Origin: Halobacteriovoraceae bacterium
Lineage (GTDB): Bacteria > Bdellovibrionota > Bacteriovoracia > Bacteriovoracales > Bacteriovoracaceae
Assembly: GCA_020635135.1 (NCBI GenBank)
Contig: JACKAJ010000016.1
Location: 744,001-808,000, forward strand
Direction of reading: 5' to 3'
DNA: 64,000 nt
Shown: positions 50,496-60,739 of the stretch, piece after piece
Position numbering within the stretch: the first letter of the stretch is position 1
How the letters are laid out: every line of letters begins with the position of its first letter
The notes under the pieces: model-generated
What the model was told of the DNA's origin: nothing
The model's input: the letters and a program-made list of their open reading frames with translations, nothing else
The model's database searches: none
Made by a program: the position numbers and the translations under genes

Positions 50496-50654
50496 AGAAA
50501 TACCTCACGCAATAAAACTTAAGAAAATTGTATCATTATTTTTTATAAAAAAACTATAACTTCTCACGCACAAGCTGCCGATAAGTTCTTGTAAGTACAG
50601 GGCTTCGTATCCTCTTTAAAATATATCTTATTTACGCTCTGCCCTTGCATAAAA

Positions 50655-52631
50655 ATGTTTGAAAAATTAATTTTAATTTTATTATTCTTTTCAATTGGTA
50701 GTTGTTCAAAAAATCTTGAACAACTACAACAATATTCTCAAAACCCTTCAGGGAGTTATATCACTTTTACTAAACTTAAAATTTTTCATGAAGAAAAATA
50801 TGAAAAGCTCAGTGCTCTTCTCGATGACCTCAATTTCCAACGCTCCCCTAATCAGAAAGCGTGGAATGAACTTGCTCTCTTCACTCATCAAGTAACAGAG
50901 ATTGCGGAAGCAGGGAGTGAAATAACATCCCATTTGAGAAATAATGAAACGCCGATTGATCCTTCGATATTTTCTACTCATTTAGAAAACTCTTTTCGAA
51001 AGTTTAAAACCATTCAAAATATAAACTATCTTTTTATGCTCTCTTTTGGTCAGTTCGATAAATATGTCGAAAAATTTGGGTTTGTCCCCCATGAAAGCTT
51101 GATTGAACTTGGAGAAAAATTTCATCTTGTTTCTCAGAATTTCAGAGGTATTTCTTCAACTCATCTCGATCTCATCTCTCTTCATGATCTCAAATTCCGT
51201 TCATATTTCGAAAAGAGTATCGATATTCTCGATCGCGAAATTAAAGAGCTTAAAGATCTTATACTTGGCTTTAAAAAATTTGACTCCCAAGATAAATTAA
51301 TCTTTTATCAAAAATTATTTCATAACATCGCAGAGAAAATGGCTTCCATTGATTCACTAACGAAGCAAGTTTCTGAGAAATATCTGTTGGTAAAACATGA
51401 ATTTGAGGATAATTCGAAATCATTTGATTATATTCCACATCTTCAAGAAAAAATTGTTAACGTTCTCAAAAATCGAGAAGAAATTCCTTTACTCTGGGAT
51501 CAAGAAGTCAAAAAATTCAAATTTGAACTTGGTCAAACCTATTATCTAATTGGAAATGCCTATTTTCACACTCTCGAAAAAATCGATGAAAAAGAATACA
51601 TTAAAGGATTTTCTCATTTCAAAGAACTTTTGAAACAAACACAAATCTCAGAAAATGATGTCAATGAGGTATTAAATAGCTATAGCATAAAACTTAAAAA
51701 CCACCTGCTCGGCTTTGAGGAAATTGCCCACCAGCTAAAAGATGATTCTCGAGTTGAATCACTCATAAATCTCAAGAATGAAATTGCACTTAAAAATTCA
51801 TTAACTGGGAATTTAGTCAACATGGTGACAAGCCAAATTCATTTCAATCTTCAGGAATTGAATGCAACAACTTACAACCTATTAAAAAATTCACTCGAAG
51901 AATTTATTCCTGAACTTTATAGTAATTTTGAGAAACTCAATCACTCATTTAATTCTCTAAAAAAAGAACTTAAAGTTAACACTCTCAAAAAAATAAAACT
52001 AGCTTGTGGTGAAAATCTTTCAAAGAGACAATTGGCATCCAGTAGCTCTCAGACAGCGAGGGAAGATCTCCTGCTCTACCATATGAACGTGAATATGAAC
52101 AATTTTACCCCACTTCAGAAAAGCTCTTTAAGTTTGATGATTGCCTCTCCAAACAATTCTCAATGTGTAGTCCAATCACCCCAAAGCACTGTTAAAAAGA
52201 TCATTGAAAATACTTTCACTTATCCAGAACTTATGGCCTTGTCTGATATCATCAGCACACAAATGGATCGTTATCAGAAAATTCTTTCTGAGAGTTTTCA
52301 ATTTTCAGGTTCACAACTCATACAAGCAACTCATCTTCTCGCACGAAGTTTAAATCTAGAACTGCATAACAGAATAGAGAAAAACCAATTAAATGAAAAA
52401 TTCACAAAAATTATAAAGTCTATGCTGAAAGAAACAGATGATCTCAAGACAAAATCTATCGTAAGAAATCTTCAGCTAAAACTCGATCAAATTAACTCAC
52501 TTCACTATATGAAATTTTCTTCAGATAAAACGGAAGTTTTTCTACTCAACAAAGTTTGGGGTAGCCATTATTTCTATAACTTCACAAAAGAGCAAATAAA
52601 AGAACACAATCAAGCGATGGTCGGTTCTTAA
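50655..52631 (+). CDS. Large helical lipoprotein of unknown function
   Basis: 658 residues. The lipoprotein signal MFEKLILILLFFSIGSC has the lipobox IGSC. The rest is almost wholly alpha-helical with Leu, Lys, Glu and Asn, few aromatics and only two further Cys (KLACGE, SQCVVQ). No repeat family or enzyme motif is recognised. It may be a periplasmic scaffold. It is convergent with the glt-like operon, with stops overlapping by 4 bases. Confidence 0.8.
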   Translation: MFEKLILILLFFSIGSCSKNLEQLQQYSQNPSGSYITFTKLKIFHEEKYEKLSALLDDLNFQRSPNQKAWNELALFTHQVTEIAEAGSEITSHLRNNETPIDPSIFSTHLENSFRKFKTIQNINYLFMLSFGQFDKYVEKFGFVPHESLIELGEKFHLVSQNFRGISSTHLDLISLHDLKFRSYFEKSIDILDREIKELKDLILGFKKFDSQDKLIFYQKLFHNIAEKMASIDSLTKQVSEKYLLVKHEFEDNSKSFDYIPHLQEKIVNVLKNREEIPLLWDQEVKKFKFELGQTYYLIGNAYFHTLEKIDEKEYIKGFSHFKELLKQTQISENDVNEVLNSYSIKLKNHLLGFEEIAHQLKDDSRVESLINLKNEIALKNSLTGNLVNMVTSQIHFNLQELNATTYNLLKNSLEEFIPELYSNFEKLNHSFNSLKKELKVNTLKKIKLACGENLSKRQLASSSSQTAREDLLLYHMNVNMNNFTPLQKSSLSLMIASPNNSQCVVQSPQSTVKKIIENTFTYPELMALSDIISTQMDRYQKILSESFQFSGSQLIQATHLLARSLNLELHNRIEKNQLNEKFTKIIKSMLKETDDLKTKSIVRNLQLKLDQINSLHYMKFSSDKTEVFLLNKVWGSHYFYNFTKEQIKEHNQAMVGS

Positions 52632-53320
52632 AATTGCATACCGACAGTAAAGACAAAGTCGTAACTTCTCGTCCATTTTTCTGGAAAGCCTGCTTCTGGT
52701 TTAGCTGTATGGTAGTAATAGTTTAAAAACTCAAGACCGAGCTTAAAACTATCAGTGAGGTGCCATTTGACATGTGTTTTCAGCGAGAGTCCTACTTCTG
52801 ATTTGTTTTCGAAAAAATCCTCACCTCCGGCCACAAAGGCAGTCGCATTGTCTTCCAAGTCAACAAAGGCAACTCCAAGTCCAAAGGCCCAATCAATATA
52901 GTAAATCAAATTAAAGGTGTTAATTTTTCCATAGAAAGGAGAAAAAAGAAGATTCAATCCGTAGATCGCATTTAAGCGAACAATGTGAGGAATTTCAGTG
53001 AGATCCTTTCTAATTGCATCATATGAATCGTTATTTTCGTTAGAATACTTAGAATAAAATAATTCTAGTCCCCACTCTTCTGAGAAAAAATATCCAGTGC
53101 TAGCATAGATAGAACGAGAATCTTGAAAATCTGAAAGCTCTGAAATTCCATAACCGAGATTGAAATACCAAGTTTTCCTATTTTCATGAAGTTTATTTTG
53201 AAGGACAAAAACCTTTTTCTTAGGATCAAGCCACTTAAATTCATAAATATCGGCAGTCCCCGCAAAGGTTTTGACAGACACACACAATAATAACAACAAT
53301 ACTAATCTAGTGAATATCAA
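52628..53320 (-). CDS. Outer-membrane beta-barrel of the Glt-like cluster
   Basis: A TTG start at 53320 is chosen because GGGGAGG lies 6 bases before it and it gives the signal peptide MIFTRLVLLLLLCVSVKTFA; a longer frame from 53347 would include that site in the coding part. The mature protein, about 210 residues, is a barrel of the kind called deltaproteobacterial outer-membrane beta-barrel domain (TWYFNLGYGISEL, YASTGYFFSEEWGLELFYSK, ..YDFVFTVGMQF, ending in Phe). In Myxococcus such barrels (GltH, CglE) belong to the outer-membrane part of the gliding machinery. It is the last gene of the operon. Confidence 0.85.
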   Translation of the reverse strand: MIFTRLVLLLLLCVSVKTFAGTADIYEFKWLDPKKKVFVLQNKLHENRKTWYFNLGYGISELSDFQDSRSIYASTGYFFSEEWGLELFYSKYSNENNDSYDAIRKDLTEIPHIVRLNAIYGLNLLFSPFYGKINTFNLIYYIDWAFGLGVAFVDLEDNATAFVAGGEDFFENKSEVGLSLKTHVKWHLTDSFKLGLEFLNYYYHTAKPEAGFPEKWTRSYDFVFTVGMQF

Positions 53321-53687
53321 TGAGATCCTCCCCGATAAATTGATCAAAATCTTTTCTTATATGATCTTTAACATTAAAGCGTACTCTTTTATTTGATTTT
53401 GAGCTTAAATCAGTAGGAGTGAGTAATTCTCCTTTAACTTGGAGAGCGTCAAAATCAAAATATTCTTCAGACTTATACTTATATATGACTTCTTTTGAAT
53501 TTATGTCCACATGAGGGAGGTCTTTGGCGTCTTGCTGACTTCCACTCTTATTTCCCTCATCGCTGACTGCAATGTCGTCGGTAAAACCACTATCCTCATC
53601 CTCTGATTCTTGTCCGATGGCCCACGACGAAAGAAAAACGATAGAAACGATTACGAGACTTAACCTCATTTTATACCAAGGTTTCAT
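53307..53687 (-). CDS. CglF/GltF-like small exported protein
   Basis: 126 residues. Signal peptide MRLSLVIVSIVFLSSWAIG (an ATG six codons in is possible), an acidic Ser/Asp linker, then a conserved-looking C-terminal part: YFDFDALQVKGELLTPTDL followed by RVRFNVKDHIRKDFDQFI. This matches my memory of the CglF/GltF pattern (..v.I.GEl..P...R...F..L...R..F...) of Myxococcus gliding genes. The start overlaps the stop of the TPR gene by 4 bases, and the end overlaps the barrel gene. The name is tentative. Confidence 0.75.
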   Translation of the reverse strand: MKPWYKMRLSLVIVSIVFLSSWAIGQESEDEDSGFTDDIAVSDEGNKSGSQQDAKDLPHVDINSKEVIYKYKSEEYFDFDALQVKGELLTPTDLSSKSNKRVRFNVKDHIRKDFDQFIGEDLIDIH

Positions 53688-55090
53688 AATGTTTTTCCTT
53701 TCTTACACTTATTCTCGAGAAGAGGAATATAGTATCCAAGTTCATCTGCCCAAAACTCTCCATGAAAGTTCCAATAATATTGATTAGACTTTCTATCAAT
53801 ATCCTTGATAAAAAAGCGAACCCTCTTATAGGCTTTTTTCTTTTTATCACGAGCATCATAAAGTTTGTATTTTAAAATAGAATAAAGATCGAGTTCAATT
53901 TGCGCAAATATATTACTAATACGAATAATGTCTTTGGCATAACCAACAAATTTCAATTTAACAAATTTATTGAAAAAACTAACAAATTTTTTAGTTGCAA
54001 TCTGATAAGCGATCTTTTCTTCTTTTCCTTTCAATCTTTTCTTTTCTGATTTGATTCTCGAATAATAGTATTTCAATGTTTGAAACCCCGGATTTACTTT
54101 GAGAACATTTGTTAGTTTTATAATAAAATTGTCTTTAAATTTTGACTGTGCCTTCCGACTAAAAGCTAATTTTAAGAAAGAATAATCTTTATTTGATTTC
54201 AAGTTAAACTCTTTCATAAAATCATTAACTTTGCTTTTTATATTTTTTTCAAAATTCTTTATAACATTAATAGCTTCATCATAATTACAGAGTTGCAAAT
54301 AACTTAACGTTTTTACAAGTTCTGTTTCTGGAATAAAGTAATCATCGAAAAGAGGTGCCTGAAAAGTGAGATTTTTACCGACTGCACGGTTAAAGTCGTT
54401 TTGAACAAAGTAAACCCAAGAGCTATTAAAAAGTATATCTGGGAAACGAAATGACTGGCTCGAAAGTTTTTCAAATTTCTTTTTCGCTTTATCGAACTCA
54501 CCATTCTTATAGTAAGTTCTGGGGATTAAAAGTTGACAGCTTTCTTGTATATATTCACGCTTGTTTTGAGCCAGAGTTGGATCATCTGGGACAATTTCGT
54601 AGCTCTTTCCAGCATGCCGGACACAAGTTTCAGCAGTTCGAATAGCCCCTTTAAAATCTCCTTGCATTTCAAGAATTGAAGCTGTGTGCATTAAAGCTTG
54701 GAGGTAAAATGGTGACCCACGGCTGACTTTTTGAAAATACTCAAGAGACTCTTTCATTTTTTTTCTAAAAAGGAGTTTCTTCCCCATCAGGTAATTAATA
54801 TTTGAATACTCTTTTAAATTTTGAAGTTGATTCAATGGAATATCTAAGAAAGGATAGATATTTGTTTTCTCCAAAAGTCTGCTGGTTAAATAACTTGCTG
54901 ATTTGGAAATATTCTCTGATTTGGTAATATATATTTTTAAGAAGCTACTTGCAGTAAAGAACTTCGCTTCACGATACGCCTGTAGTGCAAGCTTATAAAA
55001 TTTTGAATATTTATTTTGAGCAGCAAAACTAGGTGTTACCATGAATGCCATCAGAAAATAAAAAATAATTAGTTTGCTTAATTTCTTCAA
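53684..55090 (-). CDS. Exported TPR-type protein of the Glt-like cluster
   Basis: 468 residues. Signal peptide MKKLSKLIIFYFLMAFMVTPSFA. Helical repeats of TPR type follow: YKLALQAYREAKFFTASSFL, GSPFYLQALMHTASILEMQG, YYKNGEFDKAKKKFEKLS, LFNSSWVYFVQNDFNRAVG. The second half is helical and very Lys/Phe-rich without clear TPR pattern. It would be a periplasmic scaffold; GltD and GltE are TPR proteins of the Myxococcus machine. The TTG start overlaps the stop of the FHA gene, with GGAG upstream. Confidence 0.85.
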   Translation of the reverse strand: MKKLSKLIIFYFLMAFMVTPSFAAQNKYSKFYKLALQAYREAKFFTASSFLKIYITKSENISKSASYLTSRLLEKTNIYPFLDIPLNQLQNLKEYSNINYLMGKKLLFRKKMKESLEYFQKVSRGSPFYLQALMHTASILEMQGDFKGAIRTAETCVRHAGKSYEIVPDDPTLAQNKREYIQESCQLLIPRTYYKNGEFDKAKKKFEKLSSQSFRFPDILFNSSWVYFVQNDFNRAVGKNLTFQAPLFDDYFIPETELVKTLSYLQLCNYDEAINVIKNFEKNIKSKVNDFMKEFNLKSNKDYSFLKLAFSRKAQSKFKDNFIIKLTNVLKVNPGFQTLKYYYSRIKSEKKRLKGKEEKIAYQIATKKFVSFFNKFVKLKFVGYAKDIIRISNIFAQIELDLYSILKYKLYDARDKKKKAYKRVRFFIKDIDRKSNQYYWNFHGEFWADELGYYIPLLENKCKKGKTL

Positions 55091-57129
55091 AATTTTGGCT
55101 CCAAATTCATAGGTTGTCTAACTTTCACAATTCCTCCACCTTTAGGACTTGGGAAACGAATTGATGTCAAAACTCGAGCGAAGCAACGAATGGCCCCAGA
55201 TGAAAAATTAACATTTTGAGAAGTAAATGAATAGTTTTTCACTCTACCTGTTTTTGTAATCGTAAATTTTAAAACGAGTGTTGTTGCAATATCTCGATTA
55301 ATTCTCTCAAGTTCTCTCTCGTAACAATAAGCAAAACGGGGGATATGGCGTCTTAAAACATTTTGAATGGCCCTAGGATCAAGGCTTCCCAGGACAACAG
55401 TTTTCTTACCTGTATCTTTAAAACCGATGACACCCCCAACTTTACTAGAAACCAAATTGTCTGAACCGAATTCACCAATATCTTTAGCGTTGAGAGAACT
55501 CGATTGGCTTTCTTGTGATCTTAAGAACGACGGATCCCCTTTGGTTGGGCTTCCTTCCCCAGTCTGCGTGATTGTCTTTTGACCAACTTTAACATTTGAA
55601 TCACTTACGATATTTGTATTCACATTATCGAGATATTTTGAAAACTTATCTTTAAGCGACTGAATATTACTTTGAGCACTTACTGTTTTTTGAGCCGTAT
55701 CGGAAGTTCGAACAACTTTATCCGTAGCCTTAACTTTAGCACTAACTGGTTGCTTAGGTTTTGGAACATCCATGTCAGGTGGCGCAGGCATTTCAAAAAC
55801 TTTTCTCGTCTCTTGTTGAATTTTGTTATCTTGATTGGGCTTACTTTCTCTTTGGATTTGTGTTTTATCAGGTGGAGTCACGATCTGCGGAGTTCCTGCC
55901 TTTTTTTGAGGTTGATCGAGATTCAAATCATTTGGACTTTTAGTTCTCTTTTGATTTTCAAGAACATTATTTTGTTCCGGTTTTTCAATCTCGGTGTCTA
56001 CTTCAACTATAGGCTTTTTCTTTTTATAAAGAATCCGGTCAATTTTCTCTGGCAATTCAGGGTCATCTTCTTCCTTTTCTGGAGGATCAAAAAAAAGAAT
56101 CCCAATCGCGATTAGCAACCAAACCAAAAATGTCACTGCAATTAAACCAAATAAGAACTTATCTTTTTCAAAAAAAGGAACAACTTTTGTTGCGGGAGGA
56201 GCTTTAGTTGGCCTGATTATAATTTGGATATTGTTGTAAGAATAAATCGCAAACTCTCTTTCACTCAAGAGATATTCATCGTTTAACCCAAAGGGAGTAT
56301 TGATGGGCTCTTCATTTCCAAAAACTCGACAGCTAAAGAGTGGACAATCTCTAATATAGAATTTCCCATTTCTGATCGTTGCAAGAGGAACGACCCCATT
56401 GAGATCGAGTATAGGAAGGACTATAGTATCGTCGATACCCTCGATATTGGTAATATTAAGGTCTCTTTTTGATTCATTTAAATAATCGATGGTAAAAATG
56501 AAGTTTCCAAAAAGAACAGTCATTTCAAGACTCAATTCTTTATTAGAGAAATCAAATGCTTCACCTTTAACGTTTTCTTCAAAAATAAATTCGGAGAATT
56601 CAAACTGTGGAAAAATATCTTCAGGAGAGAGAGGTTGCTGTGCAAATTTTTGAGTTTGCAACTCCGTAATTTGAGTTTTATCTTTGCTAGACTTATCGAG
56701 CATTGGAGGAATTCGTACCGATGGGCCAACATCATCTCCCAATCTCTTGATGACTGTTGAGTCTCTTAGAAGATTATGTGTCGATCCTCCTGCAACTTCA
56801 CCAACATTTTTTTCATCATATGCTTTTGCTTCATAGCGAACAGAAGCAAAGCGAATAATGTCGCCAGCTTGAATACTTTTAGTTTTTACCGGCTTTTCAT
56901 TAACAAAAGTTCCGTTAGTACTATCTAAATCTGAAATAAAATACTGGCCGTCTTTGACAAAAAAAGAAGCGTGAACAAATGATAAAAATGTATTATTAAT
57001 TGTCACGTCACAACTCTCGGAGCGACCAACAGTTACGACACCACCTTGTAAAATAATTACAGGGAACTCATCTCGATAAGATGTTAGCAATAATTTATTC
57101 GTCTTGACTGCCGTTTTCGGGGTTTCCAT
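55087..57129 (-). CDS. gltG: FHA-domain trans-envelope protein with TonB-like C-terminus (GltG/PglI-like)
   Basis: 680 residues. An N-terminal FHA domain (about 20-98; VTVGRSESCDVTINN, SFVHASFFV, DLDSTNGTFVNEKPV) should bind phosphothreonine in the cytoplasm. A second beta-rich, FHA-like region covers about 200-310. One membrane helix lies at about 323-345 (LFGLIAVTFLVWLLIAIGIL). A Pro/Lys/Gln-rich linker spans the periplasm. The C-terminal domain (about 590-680) has the pattern of AgmX/PglI proteins: VLRRHIPRFAYCYERELERI, ITKTGRVKNYSF, AIRCFARVLTSIRFPSPKGG. This is the layout of Myxococcus GltG. It would link the inner-membrane motor to outer-membrane parts. Its start overlaps the TPR lipoprotein gene by 35 bases. 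Confidence 0.87.
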   Translation of the reverse strand: METPKTAVKTNKLLLTSYRDEFPVIILQGGVVTVGRSESCDVTINNTFLSFVHASFFVKDGQYFISDLDSTNGTFVNEKPVKTKSIQAGDIIRFASVRYEAKAYDEKNVGEVAGGSTHNLLRDSTVIKRLGDDVGPSVRIPPMLDKSSKDKTQITELQTQKFAQQPLSPEDIFPQFEFSEFIFEENVKGEAFDFSNKELSLEMTVLFGNFIFTIDYLNESKRDLNITNIEGIDDTIVLPILDLNGVVPLATIRNGKFYIRDCPLFSCRVFGNEEPINTPFGLNDEYLLSEREFAIYSYNNIQIIIRPTKAPPATKVVPFFEKDKFLFGLIAVTFLVWLLIAIGILFFDPPEKEEDDPELPEKIDRILYKKKKPIVEVDTEIEKPEQNNVLENQKRTKSPNDLNLDQPQKKAGTPQIVTPPDKTQIQRESKPNQDNKIQQETRKVFEMPAPPDMDVPKPKQPVSAKVKATDKVVRTSDTAQKTVSAQSNIQSLKDKFSKYLDNVNTNIVSDSNVKVGQKTITQTGEGSPTKGDPSFLRSQESQSSSLNAKDIGEFGSDNLVSSKVGGVIGFKDTGKKTVVLGSLDPRAIQNVLRRHIPRFAYCYERELERINRDIATTLVLKFTITKTGRVKNYSFTSQNVNFSSGAIRCFARVLTSIRFPSPKGGGIVKVRQPMNLEPKF

Positions 57130-57889
57130 GGCTTCCTCGAGATTCGATGTCTTCGATAATATCTTTGGCCATCAAATTTCTCTCTAAAACTTCCTTGTTC
57201 TCTTTGACTATAATATTGGCCACACCAAACTTTTTAGCTCGGTAGAGTCCGTAAATATAATTTATCAATGTTTTTTCATCCTGCAAATTAAGCTTCTCCG
57301 AAAACTGTACGTACTCGTCGAAATTTTCTATTCCGAAAGCTAGTTGAGCTTTTAACTTCGTTAAATCCTGATCCGGGTCGTTAAGTCCGTATACCGGCTC
57401 TAAGAAATTATTGTTCTCAATTTTTTGTCCCATCAAAAGGCGAACTTGCTGATAATTAAACGTATTGAGCTCATTAGGCTTAATATCTGCCGAATCTTTT
57501 AAAAGGCTTAAAGCTAAGTTGTAATTCCCCCACTGTGCTTGAATCACTCCTAGGTTGTTCAAAACTTTAACTTTATATCCTCCAATCTCTGGGCTCGCGA
57601 GTAACCTTTTTAAAATGTAATAAGATTTTTTAAGATCTCCAGAATAGTAGCAACTAGAAGCTATTTTAAAAATTTCACTGGTCACTGTAAGCTCTTGTTT
57701 CGATTCACAAGGACCTAAGTTTTCTTCTTTTGTCGCTTTATCTAATTTGAAATATGAAAAATCATCAGGAAATCCCATCTCCCTACTTTCATCAACTTGA
57801 TCAGCTCCAGTCTCTGCGCCATCTTCCTTTTTTTGCGTTTGAGAGCAACCGAACACAACAAATAATAATAGAAACCAATAAAACTTCAT
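57095..57889 (-). CDS. TPR-type lipoprotein of the Glt-like cluster
   Basis: 264 residues. The lipoprotein signal MKFYWFLLLFVVFGC has the lipobox VFGC. After a linker come TPR-like helical pairs: IASSCYYSGDLKKSYYILKR, VKVLNNLGVIQAQWGNYNLA and LNTFNYQQVRLLMGQ. Short TPR lipoproteins such as GltE/AglT sit in the Myxococcus cluster, so this is its likely counterpart, but TPR similarity is too general for a firm name. It follows the giant TPR gene with no gap. Confidence 0.83.
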   Translation of the reverse strand: MKFYWFLLLFVVFGCSQTQKKEDGAETGADQVDESREMGFPDDFSYFKLDKATKEENLGPCESKQELTVTSEIFKIASSCYYSGDLKKSYYILKRLLASPEIGGYKVKVLNNLGVIQAQWGNYNLALSLLKDSADIKPNELNTFNYQQVRLLMGQKIENNNFLEPVYGLNDPDQDLTKLKAQLAFGIENFDEYVQFSEKLNLQDEKTLINYIYGLYRAKKFGVANIIVKENKEVLERNLMAKDIIEDIESRGSHGNPENGSQDE

Positions 57890-60733
57890 TTACTTATCCC
57901 AAGGTATAAACCTTTTATTAACATAGACAACATCAAGGGGTACTCCAAACGCTTCATAGCGAAGACTAAACCCTGACGAATCTCTAAAAAACTTTAAATC
58001 GTTCTTGAGTTGTTTTTGTTTTTCAACGAAAGGCTGCATTGCTTGTGCCAAAAGTCCTTCAAACTCACTCACTTTTTGTGGATTTTCAACAAAAGAATTA
58101 AAGCGTGCAAAAAATTTAAAAAATTCATCAAAGACACTCAATTGTCCCATCGTCACCAAATATTTAACAAGTGGGTATTTCGACTTATATTTTGAAAAGA
58201 ATGCCAATTTCCCGGCCAGTTGAGAGAAATTAAAATCTAAAAATTGTGTTAAATTATTTTCATTAACTTTCATTTCCTTAAAATTTATAGGATTAGCAGC
58301 ATATTCAATAAGCTTAGAACTCTGGAGATAGACGGTGCTTTTACGGGGTAACCGCGCTTGCCCTAAGATTGTTCCCACAGAACTAATCATTATTTTAAAA
58401 TCAGCCACTCTCAAGGATTCCACTTCATTAATTCTGTAACTAATATAATCTTGGATAAAGGCTTCTGTATCTTCCCAGGTATTGAGAACATTTTGGGCCA
58501 TTAATCTCAACGCTTGGACAACTTGCTCAGATTTATTCCAATCAAAGTACTCACCAAGTAAGTTAAATGCTTTATTCAATGTATTTGCTTCTAACTTGCA
58601 GGATTTGACGTAGCCTAAAATTTTAGTGGTTTCGTTGAATTTTCCGTAAGCAAGTGAGTGTTCTAATGCTTTTAAAAATATCCTTTCTTTTCCAAAATCT
58701 TTGAGTTCACATGATTTTTTTAATAGGGACATATATAAACCCATAGAGTAATCGTCTTCGGTTAATGAACTATTATCTGCAATAACTAAAATTTTGGGCC
58801 CATATCCATTAAATTCACTTTGCTGGCTATTACTCACCAGGCTCCCTAAAATACTCCCCGCTTCTTGAGTATTTCCAATTTGAGAATATAAGAGCCCGGC
58901 ATTAAATCCTGAAATGAGTTTGTTTACACGATCGATAGATTTACTATAATAAAAACTTTTTAACTTTCCAGCGATCTGGGCCTTATCCCCTTTATTTTCT
59001 TGTAATAGCTTATTAACCTTTGCCAGCATAAGGTTTTGATAAGTTTCACTCAAGCCTCGTTTAAGTTCTTTGGACTTACTCAATTGAGGATCACTATTCA
59101 CATACTTTCTAATTCCAGCAAAGAGCTTAGTCTTTTTCTCAGCTTGAGCCACTGCTGCCAGTTTTAAAAGCATTAATTCGACTTGCTTAATTTCAGCAGG
59201 AAATCTTTTGTAATAGGACTTGGTGAGCGAAAATGCTTTAGGATAGTTCTTTTTATCAAAAAATTCGTCATAGAGCTTTAAGTAACTGTTATTAACGATT
59301 TTAGCATCTTTCCCATAGCGAATGTATTCCGTATAGTACTTAATCGCTTTTTCTCTATCATAATTTGTAAAATTGGCGGGAATGTAAATCGCCAAGATTT
59401 CAACTAAAGAACGTTGAGCTTCTGGGTTCGTCTTTTTCGGTGCACTGTTGTAAAGTTCCTCAAAAGTCTCAAGCGCATCAGGGTAATTCTCAAGTTTTCG
59501 ATACAACTGGGCAATTCTCAATTTATAACTTCTTTGTCCATTGGGATCTAGTAAGATTAATGTTTTAAGAATATCTATGGAATCTTTGATCACAGGGATA
59601 TAGTATTTGTCTTTCTTACTAAAATTTTTAGTGTTGATGCGATCGAAATTTTGTGTCAATAAGGCTCGGTTATTGGCAAGAAAATCTTTTTTCTGTGTTT
59701 CATCAATAGTCCCTTTCTGAAAATATTTCGAAATATTGGCCCTTAAAGCGATCAATGTTTCGAAGTTTTTCTTAAATTCAGAAAGTGCCAAGAAATTAAA
59801 AACCTCGACTTGGAAGGAAACCAGTGTTTTTATCTTGTTTCGCTTCATTAATCGAGATTCTACTTTAGTGACATAGGAATCAAATTTTCTAAAAAAACCT
59901 TTTGAATAGACGTGCTGGATATAAGCAAAGAGTGCTTTTCCATCATCTTTCTTTGTTTTAAATACAAATTCCATTCCTTTGTCAGGTTGTCCCGCGAACA
60001 CTAAGAATTCTGGAATTTTATTAATACTTTGGGTATAGTAATAGTTTTTCTGTGAACGATCGGGAGAAGTTTTGTATATTGCATACATAAATTTCACAGC
60101 ATTAGGAAATTCATCGACTTTAAAATAGGACCAAGCAAGATTGTAAAGGATTCTATCCCTCCAAGTTGAATTATTCTTCAACTTAAAAGCATACCGATAC
60201 GCCTTAATCGCCTTATCAAATTGTTTAGTATTAAAGTAATAGTCCCCAAGTTTGACTGCCGCAAGATTTTTAAGTTCTTCATCACTCAATAACCCTACTG
60301 CCTTGGTGAGATAGTGAGCGACCTGACTCGACTCCCCTTCAAATTCATAAATCATAAGCCCAAACATGAGATAAAATTTCCCCATGTTATTAAACTTTTT
60401 AAAACGTTTATGAATGTAATCTCCAATTTTTTTAGTATCTCGATAAAATTTTTCTGCATTATCTTCAGCTTTCTTGATTTCAGCCTTACTTTTCTTTTGA
60501 TAGCGCAATTCTTGAATATTTTTTGTTTTGAATTTGAGTATTTCTATACGTGAGTTAAATAGACGATAAAAATTCTTCGAACTTTTATTAAACTTTAAAA
60601 CTTTTTGAGCTGCTTTCATTTCCTTGTAAAGGACTTTTAATATTTTTTTGTCGTATTTTTCTATTTGTGAGTATCCCGGACTCATGGTCAGCACAAGTGA
60701 AAACAGAATAAGGCTTAAGATATATTTCATCAT
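57890..60733 (-). CDS. Giant exported TPR protein of the Glt-like cluster
   Basis: 947 residues. Signal peptide MMKYILSLILFSLVLTMSPGYS. Many helical repeats follow; the clearest TPR units are AAVKLGDYYFNTKQFDKAIK, YNLAWSYFKVDEFPNAVKFM, YKLRIAQLYRKLENYPDALE and FNAGLLYSQIGNTQEAGSIL. The rest is an alpha-solenoid with Tyr, Phe and Lys. A large TPR protein (GltD/AgnA) is a standard member of the Myxococcus gliding cluster. It probably forms the main periplasmic scaffold. The gene starts 6 bases after the second ExbD gene. Confidence 0.85.
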   Translation of the reverse strand: MMKYILSLILFSLVLTMSPGYSQIEKYDKKILKVLYKEMKAAQKVLKFNKSSKNFYRLFNSRIEILKFKTKNIQELRYQKKSKAEIKKAEDNAEKFYRDTKKIGDYIHKRFKKFNNMGKFYLMFGLMIYEFEGESSQVAHYLTKAVGLLSDEELKNLAAVKLGDYYFNTKQFDKAIKAYRYAFKLKNNSTWRDRILYNLAWSYFKVDEFPNAVKFMYAIYKTSPDRSQKNYYYTQSINKIPEFLVFAGQPDKGMEFVFKTKKDDGKALFAYIQHVYSKGFFRKFDSYVTKVESRLMKRNKIKTLVSFQVEVFNFLALSEFKKNFETLIALRANISKYFQKGTIDETQKKDFLANNRALLTQNFDRINTKNFSKKDKYYIPVIKDSIDILKTLILLDPNGQRSYKLRIAQLYRKLENYPDALETFEELYNSAPKKTNPEAQRSLVEILAIYIPANFTNYDREKAIKYYTEYIRYGKDAKIVNNSYLKLYDEFFDKKNYPKAFSLTKSYYKRFPAEIKQVELMLLKLAAVAQAEKKTKLFAGIRKYVNSDPQLSKSKELKRGLSETYQNLMLAKVNKLLQENKGDKAQIAGKLKSFYYSKSIDRVNKLISGFNAGLLYSQIGNTQEAGSILGSLVSNSQQSEFNGYGPKILVIADNSSLTEDDYSMGLYMSLLKKSCELKDFGKERIFLKALEHSLAYGKFNETTKILGYVKSCKLEANTLNKAFNLLGEYFDWNKSEQVVQALRLMAQNVLNTWEDTEAFIQDYISYRINEVESLRVADFKIMISSVGTILGQARLPRKSTVYLQSSKLIEYAANPINFKEMKVNENNLTQFLDFNFSQLAGKLAFFSKYKSKYPLVKYLVTMGQLSVFDEFFKFFARFNSFVENPQKVSEFEGLLAQAMQPFVEKQKQLKNDLKFFRDSSGFSLRYEAFGVPLDVVYVNKRFIPWDK

Positions 60734-60739
60734 TTAATA

